Shown here: in pieces, positions 37,240-44,203 of the stretch
Layout: each line of letters opens with the position of its first letter
Position numbering within the stretch: position 1 is the first letter of the stretch
From: Halarcobacter anaerophilus
Lineage (GTDB): Bacteria > Campylobacterota > Campylobacteria > Campylobacterales > Arcobacteraceae
Assembly: GCF_006459125.1 (NCBI RefSeq)
Contig: NZ_CP041070.1
Location: 434,001 to 498,000, forward strand
Length of the DNA stretch: 64,000 nt
Direction of reading: 5' to 3'
Notes under the pieces: model-generated
What the model was told of the DNA's origin: nothing
What the model saw: only the letters and a program-made list of their open reading frames with translations
The model's database searches: none
Position numbers and translations under genes: made by a program

Positions 37240-38072
37240 TATTTACCGCAAAGCTCTTGAGAAGTTTTGCCGTTTGTTAAAGTAGCTTTTCCAAAACCGT
37301 AAACCGAAACAGCTTCTATATGCTCTTTAGTACCTAAATATTTTGCCAGCTCTTTATCAAAGGCTTTTTTCATAGAAGGTTCATTTCTTCTAAATCCAAA
37401 TGCTCCGTAACCTTTTACCTCTTTACCGTCAATTATCGGGTCTTTAAAAGGAAGTGCCTGCTGAACCGAAGCTTCTTTTTTTGCAAGCTCAAGCATTGTT
37501 AAGTGTGTCCCTGCTAAAGCGTCGATTCTTCCTGTTTTAAGTGCTGCCAAACCGCTTGGATAATCCGGAAAATTTATTGTTTGAGATCTTTTTATTCCCG
37601 TTTCTTTTGCATAAGTACTCTCTATTGCTCCTGCCATTACTCCAAGTTTGATTGAATCATTTTTTGCCACATCTTCAAAACTGTGAAGATTTTTTGGATT
37701 ACCTTTTTTTACTAAGAAGCTTTCTCCTATTGCATAAGTAGGATTTGAAAAAAGAACTTGTCTGCATCTTTTGGGTGTTATATACATTCCTGCTGAAATC
37801 ATATCAAATCTTCCTGCTTTAAGTCCCGGGATAAGTGAACCAAATTCGGTAACTACTGCTTTAACATTTGTAATTCCAAGTTTTTTTAAAATTGCTAAAG
37901 CAACAGTCGGAGCTTCTCCTTTTAACTCTCCATTTGCATCTTTATACCCGTAAGGTATCTCATTTGCAAAACCGATTGTAATAGTTTTACTCTTTTGATA
38001 TTTGCTTAAAGCATCTTCACCAAAAACATTTGTAATCAGTAAAAAGAACAAAAGTATTGATATCTTTTTCAT
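37239..38072 (-). CDS. ehuB: Ectoine/hydroxyectoine-type periplasmic binding protein
   Basis: The 277-aa protein has a signal peptide (about 1-18, cleaved before ED) and a family 3 solute-binding fold. Its sequence strongly recalls EhuB: IGFANEIPYGYKDANGELKGEAP, TEFGSLIPGLKAGRFDMISAGMYITPKRC and LGVMAGAIESTYAKETG. EhuB binds ectoine or hydroxyectoine, which serve as osmoprotectant or nutrient. No ectoine-catabolism genes lie near, so an osmotic role is the better guess. An operator-like repeat lies 48 nt upstream of its start. It is first in the operon. Confidence 0.85.
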   Translation of the reverse strand: MKKISILLFFLLITNVFGEDALSKYQKSKTITIGFANEIPYGYKDANGELKGEAPTVALAILKKLGITNVKAVVTEFGSLIPGLKAGRFDMISAGMYITPKRCRQVLFSNPTYAIGESFLVKKGNPKNLHSFEDVAKNDSIKLGVMAGAIESTYAKETGIKRSQTINFPDYPSGLAALKTGRIDALAGTHLTMLELAKKEASVQQALPFKDPIIDGKEVKGYGAFGFRRNEPSMKKAFDKELAKYLGTKEHIEAVSVYGFGKATLTNGKTSQELCGK

Positions 38073-38119
38073 ATTTACTCCTTTTAAATTTTGTTTTATA
38101 ATACAAAAATAGTCTTAAG

Positions 38120-38151
38120 TATGTAATAAAATTACATAAACTATGTAAAAT
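38120..38151. promoter_or_regulatory. Operator-like repeat upstream of ehuB
   Basis: TATGTAAT (38120-38127) and ATTACATA (38131-38138) form a perfect inverted repeat with a 3-nt spacer. A third half-site TATGTAAAAT lies at 38142-38151. On the minus strand the repeat covers the -35 zone of a TATTAT at 38097-38102, a fitting place for a regulator of ehuBCDA. Confidence 0.4.
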
Positions 38152-38288
38152 AATATCATATAAAGTGTATTCAATGGTTCTATTTGATGTATAAAATATA
38201 AAGTTTTTAAATTTTTAAAAGTTAGGGGAAAAGAAAAATAATAATTATTAAAGTCGGTAAAATAATTTTCAAATATTAAATTTTGTGA

Positions 38289-38294
38289 TATAAT
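38289..38294 (+). promoter_or_regulatory. Probable -10 element of the five-PAS kinase gene
   Basis: TATAAT with preceding TGTGA lies 35 nt upstream of the kinase ATG at 38330, in the 257-nt gap divergent from ehuB. The rest of that gap is AT-rich and holds no recognisable gene. Confidence 0.4.
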
Positions 38295-38329
38295 GGAAAC
38301 TTTTATAATAAAATAATTTGGACTTAACT

Positions 38330-41077
38330 ATGCCGGAAGAACACTATTTAAAAAAAGAGTTAGACGAGAACTTAAAAGACAATTTATCTATTTTTGAATT
38401 TATACAATCAGGTTCTCTTGACGGAATTTGGTATTGGGATTTAGAAAAACCTGAAAACCAATGGATGAGTGAAAAATTTTGGAGAGTACTTGGGTACGAT
38501 CCTAAAACAAAAAAACATCTCTCTTCTGAATGGCAAAAATTAGTGAGAAAAGAAGATTTAGACTTAGCACTTGAAAATTTCCATAAACATATTGAAGATG
38601 AAACTCACCCTTATGATCAAATAATGAGATACAGACATGCTGACGGTTCTACAGCTTGGATTAGATGTAGAGGAATGGCAATTCGAGATAAAAACGGCAA
38701 AGCAATAAGAATGATAGGTGCTCATAATGATATGACGGTATTTATGGATACTCTTAAAAAATTAGGAGAATATGACGGGCTTGAACGTTTAAATAAAAAT
38801 CTGACAAAAAAATATAATAAAGAGCATAAACAAAGACTTGAAGTTCAAAAAGAGAATAAAGATAGTGAAAGGTATATAAAACTAATAGATAAGTTTATAA
38901 TCACTTCAACAGTTGATACTAAAGGAAATATAGTAAACGTATCAAGTGCTTTTTGTAAAATCTCGGGATATTCAAAAAAGGAGCTGTTAGGCAATCCCCA
39001 TTGGAAAACATTATATCCCGATGAAAACATTAATAGCCTAAAAGATTTGGAAGAACTTACAAAAAACGGTAAAACGTGGGAAGGTGAAATAAAAAATCTT
39101 AAAAAAGACGGAACAACATACTGGGTAAAATCAACCATTGCTCCTATTCTTGACGATAATAAAAATCTTATAGGTTATTCAACTTTAAGCAGCGATATTA
39201 CCGATAAAAATATTATCAAACAAAATAATCTGGAATTAAAAACAATAAAAGAGACTCTTGATAATGCAGTGAAAATAGCCAAACTTGGTACATGGGAGTG
39301 GAATTTATCAAAAGATTTGTTAAAGTTTTCAAAAATAGCTTATGAAATTTTCGGTTTAGATCAAAGCAGTTCAATCGCTTTTGACACTCTTAGAAATTTT
39401 GTAGTAAAAGAGGATAGAAAAAGATATAAAAGAATAATAAATAGAGCATTAAAGAAAAAAATTCCTTTCTCTTTTGAATATAGAATCTACAGAGGTTTTG
39501 AAATAAGAAAACTCTGGGTAATAGGAAATCCTATTATTGAAAACAAAAAAGTGATAAGAGTATCGGGAGTTATTCAAGATATTACTGAATTAAAACAAGT
39601 AGAAGAGGAGTTAAAAGAGGCTCAAAAAATTGCCAGAATAGGGCATTATAACTACAATTTAAAAGAGAATATTTTTACAAACTCATACATTATAGATGAA
39701 ATTTTCGGTTTTGATGAAAAAAGAGAAAAGAACTTTAAATATTGGCTTTATTCAGTTTACGAAGGTGATAGAAAAAGAGTAAAAAAATATCTAAATAAAG
39801 TTTACAGGGCAAAAGAAAAATTTGATACGGAGTATAGAGTAGTAGATGAAAAAACAAAAGGCATAAAATGGGTTCATATGTTAGGCGAACTCTCTTTTGA
39901 CAGAGACGGAAATATTACGACTTTTTTTGGAACAATACAGGATATAACAAAAAGAAAAGAGCTAGAGAGTAATCTTCTACAAGCTCATAACGTATTTGAA
40001 AATACCCATGACGGTATTTTAGTAACGGATGAAAAAGGTAATATTTTAAATGTCAATAACTCTTTTGAGAAAATAACAGGATATAAACTTCAAGAGGTAA
40101 TCGGTTTAAATCCATCAATTTTAAAATCCGGAGTCCATGATGATAATTTTTACAAGGATTTATGGAGAGAGGTTAGAATAAACGGCTATTGGAGCGGTGA
40201 AATTCATAATAAGAAGAAAAACGGGAAAATCTATCAAGAGTTGTTAACGGTAAATGCAATTTATGACGAAAACGGCAATGTAGGAAATTATATAGGATTA
40301 TTTAGCGATATTACCAAACAAAAAAAACAGGATAAACTGATTCTTCAACAATCACGTACGGCAGCAATCGGTGAGATGTTGGAGAATATTGCCCATCAAT
40401 GGCGACAGCCTTTATCGATAATCTCTACTTCAGCGACCGGATTAAAATTTTTATTGGAAATGGATCCTGAAGAAAAAGTTCCTAAAAACAGAGTTTTAAA
40501 TGTATTGGAAGATATAAACAATTATACGCAATATCTTTCAAATACAATAGAAGATTTTAGAAGTTTCTTTAAAGGGGATATGACAAAGATTGAGAGATTT
40601 AATATAAAAAATACTCTTGAAAAAATTGCTAATTTGACAAAAGACTCTTTTATGCACAATTTTATTACATTGGTTGATGAAACTTCTGATGAAGATATTT
40701 TTATAGAGAATAATGAAAATATTTTAACTCAAGCATTGATTAATATCTATAACAATGCAAAAGATGCTTTGGTTGAGTATGTAAAAGAGAAAGATAAATA
40801 CTTTTTTATATCTGTAGAGATAAAAGAAGATACTCTTTATCTGCATTTTAAAGACAATGCGGGAGGAATAAGCAAAAATATAATGAATCAAATTTTTGAC
40901 CCGTATTTTACGACAAAACATGAATCTATAGGTACAGGGCTTGGTTTGTATATGACTTATCAAATTATTACAAAGCAGATAAAAGGAACAATAGAAGTAC
41001 ATAATGTGAATTTTGAATATAAAAATAAAACATATAAAGGAGCGGAATTTATAATAGGTCTTCCTTATGAAAGCTAG
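38330..41077 (+). CDS. Cytosolic sensor histidine kinase with five PAS domains
   Basis: I start at the ATG at 38330 (MPEEHYLKKE); a TTG four codons upstream is also in frame. The 915-aa protein lacks membrane helices. Five PAS domains follow one another at about 20-135, 185-300, 310-425, 430-545 and 550-670. The first, third and fourth look PAS_3-like (for example WYWDLEKPENQWMSEKF). The kinase core has the H-box IAHQWRQPLS, N-box NAKDAL, DNAGGI and GTGLGLYM. No receiver domain or adjacent response-regulator gene exists, so it is an orphan kinase sensing something inside the cell. Its core resembles that of the kinase at 51238-54012. Confidence 0.92.
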   Translation: MPEEHYLKKELDENLKDNLSIFEFIQSGSLDGIWYWDLEKPENQWMSEKFWRVLGYDPKTKKHLSSEWQKLVRKEDLDLALENFHKHIEDETHPYDQIMRYRHADGSTAWIRCRGMAIRDKNGKAIRMIGAHNDMTVFMDTLKKLGEYDGLERLNKNLTKKYNKEHKQRLEVQKENKDSERYIKLIDKFIITSTVDTKGNIVNVSSAFCKISGYSKKELLGNPHWKTLYPDENINSLKDLEELTKNGKTWEGEIKNLKKDGTTYWVKSTIAPILDDNKNLIGYSTLSSDITDKNIIKQNNLELKTIKETLDNAVKIAKLGTWEWNLSKDLLKFSKIAYEIFGLDQSSSIAFDTLRNFVVKEDRKRYKRIINRALKKKIPFSFEYRIYRGFEIRKLWVIGNPIIENKKVIRVSGVIQDITELKQVEEELKEAQKIARIGHYNYNLKENIFTNSYIIDEIFGFDEKREKNFKYWLYSVYEGDRKRVKKYLNKVYRAKEKFDTEYRVVDEKTKGIKWVHMLGELSFDRDGNITTFFGTIQDITKRKELESNLLQAHNVFENTHDGILVTDEKGNILNVNNSFEKITGYKLQEVIGLNPSILKSGVHDDNFYKDLWREVRINGYWSGEIHNKKKNGKIYQELLTVNAIYDENGNVGNYIGLFSDITKQKKQDKLILQQSRTAAIGEMLENIAHQWRQPLSIISTSATGLKFLLEMDPEEKVPKNRVLNVLEDINNYTQYLSNTIEDFRSFFKGDMTKIERFNIKNTLEKIANLTKDSFMHNFITLVDETSDEDIFIENNENILTQALINIYNNAKDALVEYVKEKDKYFFISVEIKEDTLYLHFKDNAGGISKNIMNQIFDPYFTTKHESIGTGLGLYMTYQIITKQIKGTIEVHNVNFEYKNKTYKGAEFIIGLPYES

Positions 41078-41103
41078 TTCTTGCTTTATTATATAACTAT
41101 ATC

Positions 41104-41125
41104 TTATATTAAATTTATAATATAA
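41104..41125. repeat. Inverted repeat between the five-PAS kinase and peroxiredoxin genes
   Basis: TTATATT (41104-41110) and AATATAA (41119-41125) flank an 8-nt spacer in the 150-nt gap. It could be an operator for the peroxiredoxin gene, but repeats like this occur easily in AT-rich DNA. Confidence 0.25.
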
Positions 41126-41190
41126 ACTTATTAAAAACTTACAATTTAATTATAATAACTTTTATTAAACGATAATTATTTTCCTTTAGC

Positions 41191-41196
41191 TATACT
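41191..41196 (+). promoter_or_regulatory. Probable -10 element of the peroxiredoxin gene
   Basis: TATACT lies 31 nt upstream of the first peroxiredoxin ATG, with GATAATTATTTTC just before it (41171-41183), a sequence that could be a Fur- or PerR-like half-site. An AAGGAG ribosome-binding site follows at 41214-41219. Confidence 0.4.
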
Positions 41197-41227
41197 TTCA
41201 TTAACTTTTAAACAAGGAGTTAAAAAG

Positions 41228-41932
41228 ATGGCATGCGACACAGGAGCAAAAGCAATAGAAGAGACAAAAGTTTCAAATGAAGAGAATAAAAAAAATATAG
41301 AAAAAAAGGAAGAAAAAATGAGTTCAAGTTTAGTATTAAGAAAAGTACCTGAGTTTAAAATGGATGCGTATGATGCAAAAACAGGTCATTATACAGAAGT
41401 TAGCAGTGAAGATTATAAAGGTAAATGGCATGTAGTTTGTTTTTATCCGGCAGATTTTACCTTTGTTTGTCCAACAGAGATTGCGGCAATGAATGCAAAA
41501 TATGATGAGTTTCAAGAGTTAGGAGTAGAGATTTTAGCAGTATCAACAGATACAAAATTTTCTCACAAAAGATTTGTAGAGACTGAGCCATTATTAAAAG
41601 ATTTAAAACTAACAATAGGTGCAGACGGTACAGGAGAAGTAAGTAGAGCATTTGGAGTAATGATAGAAGAAGAAGGGCAAGCACTAAGAGGAAGATTTTT
41701 AATAAATCCAGACGGTGTAGTTGTAGCACAAGAGGTACAAGCTCCAATGGTAGGAAGAAACGTAAAAGAGTTTTTAAGACAAGTAAAAGCTTGGCAGCAT
41801 GCAAGTAAAACAGGAGAGGTTTGTCCTGCTGGATGGACTCCTGGTAAAAAAACACTTCCAGTTAATACTGACGTTGAGCAAATGACGGGTAGAGTCGGTG
41901 ACTACATTACTATTGATGAAATTATGGCTTAA
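41228..41932 (+). CDS. Typical 2-Cys peroxiredoxin, two possible starts
   Basis: The enzyme reduces hydrogen peroxide and organic peroxides. The peroxidatic cysteine lies in FTFVCPTEI and the resolving cysteine in GEVCPAGWTPG, as in AhpC/Prx1-type proteins. From the first ATG (41228, AAGGAG 8 nt before) the protein has 234 residues, with a charged 30-residue N-terminal tail starting MACDTG and rich in Lys/Glu. An internal ATG at 41318 (MSSSLVLRKV) has its own AAGGA 7 nt upstream and gives the normal 204-residue length. Both products may be made. It stands alone, with stem-loops downstream. Confidence 0.92.
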   Translation: MACDTGAKAIEETKVSNEENKKNIEKKEEKMSSSLVLRKVPEFKMDAYDAKTGHYTEVSSEDYKGKWHVVCFYPADFTFVCPTEIAAMNAKYDEFQELGVEILAVSTDTKFSHKRFVETEPLLKDLKLTIGADGTGEVSRAFGVMIEEEGQALRGRFLINPDGVVVAQEVQAPMVGRNVKEFLRQVKAWQHASKTGEVCPAGWTPGKKTLPVNTDVEQMTGRVGDYITIDEIMA

Positions 41933-41936
41933 TAAA

Positions 41937-41960
41937 AGTTTAGGGTAATATCCCTAAACT
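41937..41960 (+). terminator. Stem-loop directly after the peroxiredoxin gene
   Basis: AGTTTAGGG (41937-41945) and CCCTAAACT (41952-41960) form a 9-bp stem with a 6-nt loop, 5 nt after the stop. No T-run follows, so it may protect the mRNA 3' end or act with the next structure. Confidence 0.5.
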
Positions 41961-41964
41961 TCAC

Positions 41965-42021
41965 AGCTGTAGTTAAATTGATATTTTTTATCTTGGTTAC
42001 TAACATTATTTAACTACAGCT
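41965..42021. repeat. 14-bp inverted repeat with 29-nt loop
   Basis: AGCTGTAGTTAAAT (41965-41978) is matched exactly by ATTTAACTACAGCT (42008-42021). A small GAGG/CCTC hairpin follows at 42024-42036. Together with the preceding stem-loop, about 100 nt of the 166-nt gap is structured. It could be a terminator, a small RNA, or a remnant repeat element. The core TGTAGTTAAA also occurs at 6212-6221. Confidence 0.55.
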
Positions 42022-42098
42022 CTGAGGTTTAGCCTCTATCGAAAATTAACAATTCTTTTGATAAACTCACAATTATTTTACATATCAAGGGAAATTTA

Positions 42099-42722
42099 AT
42101 GCTACATGAAATTGTTGATTTTATAGTAAATACCGTAAGCTCTTTAGGTTATACGGGAATATTTATAATGATGTTTTTAGAGAGTTCTTTTTTCCCTTTC
42201 CCATCAGAAGTTGTAATGGTTCCTGCGGGATATTTGGCATTTAAAGGTGAAATGAATATTTTTCTTGCAATCTTTTCAGGAATCGCCGGAAGTTTGTCCG
42301 GAGCTATTTTTAACTATCTTCTAGCCTTAAAATTCGGAAGAGCTTTTCTAAGTAGATACGGTAAATATGTTTTAGTAAAAGAAGAGACTCTAAACAAAAT
42401 GGAAGATTTTTTTGCAAAACACGGACATATTTCTACTTTTAGCGGAAGATTGATCCCTGCTGTTAGACAATATATCTCTTTGCCTGCGGGACTGGCTAAA
42501 ATGAATTTATGGAAATTCTCTTTATATACAAGTTTAGGTGCCGGAATTTGGGTTTTAATACTTACTTTATTAGGATATTTTATCGGTTCAAATCAGACGC
42601 TTATTGATGAATATTTAAGAGTTATAATAATTACGATTTTAGTTTTACTTGCAATTCTTATACTTTTTTACATTAGAATTAAAATGAAAAAAGGGATTAT
42701 CAAAAAAGGAAAACAGAAGTGA
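42099..42722 (+). CDS. DedA family membrane protein
   Basis: The 207-aa protein has about four to five membrane segments and the DedA (SNARE-associated) hallmarks: [21 protein letters not shown] near the start, and a later [21 protein letters not shown] with its conserved arginines and glycine. DedA proteins are membrane transporters or lipid flippases linked to undecaprenyl phosphate, membrane potential and envelope integrity. An AAGGGA ribosome-binding site precedes the ATG. Its stop overlaps the GTG start of the SDR gene by 3 nt. Confidence 0.9.
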   Translation: MLHEIVDFIVNTVSSLGYTGIFIMMFLESSFFPFPSEVVMVPAGYLAFKGEMNIFLAIFSGIAGSLSGAIFNYLLALKFGRAFLSRYGKYVLVKEETLNKMEDFFAKHGHISTFSGRLIPAVRQYISLPAGLAKMNLWKFSLYTSLGAGIWVLILTLLGYFIGSNQTLIDEYLRVIIITILVLLAILILFYIRIKMKKGIIKKGKQK

Positions 42723-43360
42723 AAAATGCAATAGTTACGGGATATTCCTCAGGAATAGGGGAAGCTATTTGTAAAATTTTGGAAGAGAATGATTTTACTG
42801 TTCTAAAACTAAAAACAAGACTTGAAGATAGTTTGAATTTAGAAAAAGAGGTAAAGCAGTTATTAAAAAACCATGATTTGGAACTTTTGGTAAATTGTGC
42901 AGGGTTAGGCGTTTTTAAACCCCATGAAGAGATTAGCGTAGAAAAGATAAAAGAGTTAATAGACGTAAATCTAACGGCTCCTATTCTTTTATGTAATCTT
43001 TGTTTAAGAGCTTTAAAAAAAACAAAAGGACATATAATAAATATCTCTTCTATTGAGGCAACTAGACACTCAAAATTTTCTGCTCTTTATACGGCAACAA
43101 AAGCGGGACTGCGAAATTTCTCTTTATCTTTATTTGAAGAGCTTAGACGTTCAGACGTAAAAGTTACGAATATAAATCCTGATCTAACTAAAACGAATTT
43201 TTTTGATGAACTTAATTTTGAACCTTCAAGTGCAAAAAATGCTCATTTATTACCTGAGGAGATTGCAAAAGCAGTGATAAATATAATAAAATTTGACGGT
43301 GTGATAACAGATATTACTCTTCGTCCACAACGATTAGAGATAAAAAAAGTAAAAAAATAG
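42719..43360 (+). CDS. Short-chain dehydrogenase/reductase
   Basis: The 213-aa protein starts at a GTG inside the dedA end, with AAAAGGA about 9 nt upstream. It has the cofactor motif [10 protein letters not shown] (8-17), NCAG, catalytic serine in NISSIEA and the Y-x3-K pair in LYTATKAG. The C-terminus is short. The substrate cannot be predicted. Translational coupling with DedA suggests joint expression rather than a proven joint function. Confidence 0.88.
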   Translation: MKNAIVTGYSSGIGEAICKILEENDFTVLKLKTRLEDSLNLEKEVKQLLKNHDLELLVNCAGLGVFKPHEEISVEKIKELIDVNLTAPILLCNLCLRALKKTKGHIINISSIEATRHSKFSALYTATKAGLRNFSLSLFEELRRSDVKVTNINPDLTKTNFFDELNFEPSSAKNAHLLPEEIAKAVINIIKFDGVITDITLRPQRLEIKKVKK

Positions 43361-43461
43361 TCAAAAAAAAGATTCTCTGTATATATTTTAATGCTTTTTG
43401 TAACCAGAAAGTAAGCTTTTTTCTGTAAAATATGTATATTTGATTAAAAAAGAGAATTCTA

Positions 43462-44202
43462 ATGAAAAAGATTATTTTTTTACTTTCTATTTTTATATAT
43501 TTTCAAGCAGCACCTCTTCCTAACTTTAAAATTATGACTGAAAATTATCCTCCTTTAAATATGGAGAATAAAAAAGGAGAATTAACGGGTATAGGAGTTG
43601 AAGTCTTTGATGAAATGCTTAAACGCGTAGGCTCAAAACAATCAAAGAAGGATTTTGAACTAATGCCTTGGTCAAGAGCTTATAATATAGTAAAACAGAA
43701 AAAGAATACCGTTCTTTTTACAACTTCAAGAACAAAACAAAGAGAAAACCTTTTTAAATGGGTGGGACCTTTCGGATACAGTATTAACGGACTTATTGCA
43801 AGAAAAGATTCTCATATAAAAATCAACTCCTTAAAAGATTTAAACAAGTATCAAGTAGGTACGGTTTTAAACGATGTAGGTGAACTTATACTTCTTGATA
43901 ACGGTATTTCCAAAAACAATATTCAATCAGTATCGGGTAAAAATGCGATTTTAAAATCTATTAGAAAACTTGATGCCAAAAGAATTGATCTGTTTTCTTA
44001 CGGAATCGATATGGCAAAATGGGATATGAAAGCAAACGGCATATCTTTTGATGATTATGAAGTGGTTTATGAATTAAAAAGGTTCAGTCAATACTTTACT
44101 TTTAATAAACAAACGCCTGATTACATTATAAAAATGTTCCAAGAAGCTTTAGAAAGCATGAAAAAAGACGGAACATTAGAAAAAATTGTTTCAAAATATT
44201 AA
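43462..44202 (+). CDS. Family 3 periplasmic solute-binding protein, putative signal receptor
   Basis: The 246-aa protein has a signal peptide (about 1-17) and an SBP_bac_3 fold: FKIMTENYPPLNMENKKGELTGIGVEV, PWSRAYNIVKQKKNTVLFTTSRTKQREN and a C-terminal helix with KKDGTLEKIVSKY. No ABC permease or ATPase is adjacent. Instead the next four genes are a membrane kinase, CheX, a CheY-like protein and a diguanylate cyclase, so it probably reports an extracellular amino acid or similar ligand. Its stop lies 1 nt before the kinase ATG. Confidence 0.85.
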   Translation: MKKIIFLLSIFIYFQAAPLPNFKIMTENYPPLNMENKKGELTGIGVEVFDEMLKRVGSKQSKKDFELMPWSRAYNIVKQKKNTVLFTTSRTKQRENLFKWVGPFGYSINGLIARKDSHIKINSLKDLNKYQVGTVLNDVGELILLDNGISKNNIQSVSGKNAILKSIRKLDAKRIDLFSYGIDMAKWDMKANGISFDDYEVVYELKRFSQYFTFNKQTPDYIIKMFQEALESMKKDGTLEKIVSKY

Positions 44203-44203
44203 A

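Noticed and set aside
41104-41183. Possible PerR or Fur box before the peroxiredoxin gene
   Set aside because: Only partial matches to remembered consensus sequences occur in very AT-rich DNA; not enough to name a regulator.
41457-41855. A 132-codon minus-strand frame opposite the peroxiredoxin gene
   Set aside because: It is almost wholly Leu/Phe, typical of the complement of an A-rich coding sequence.
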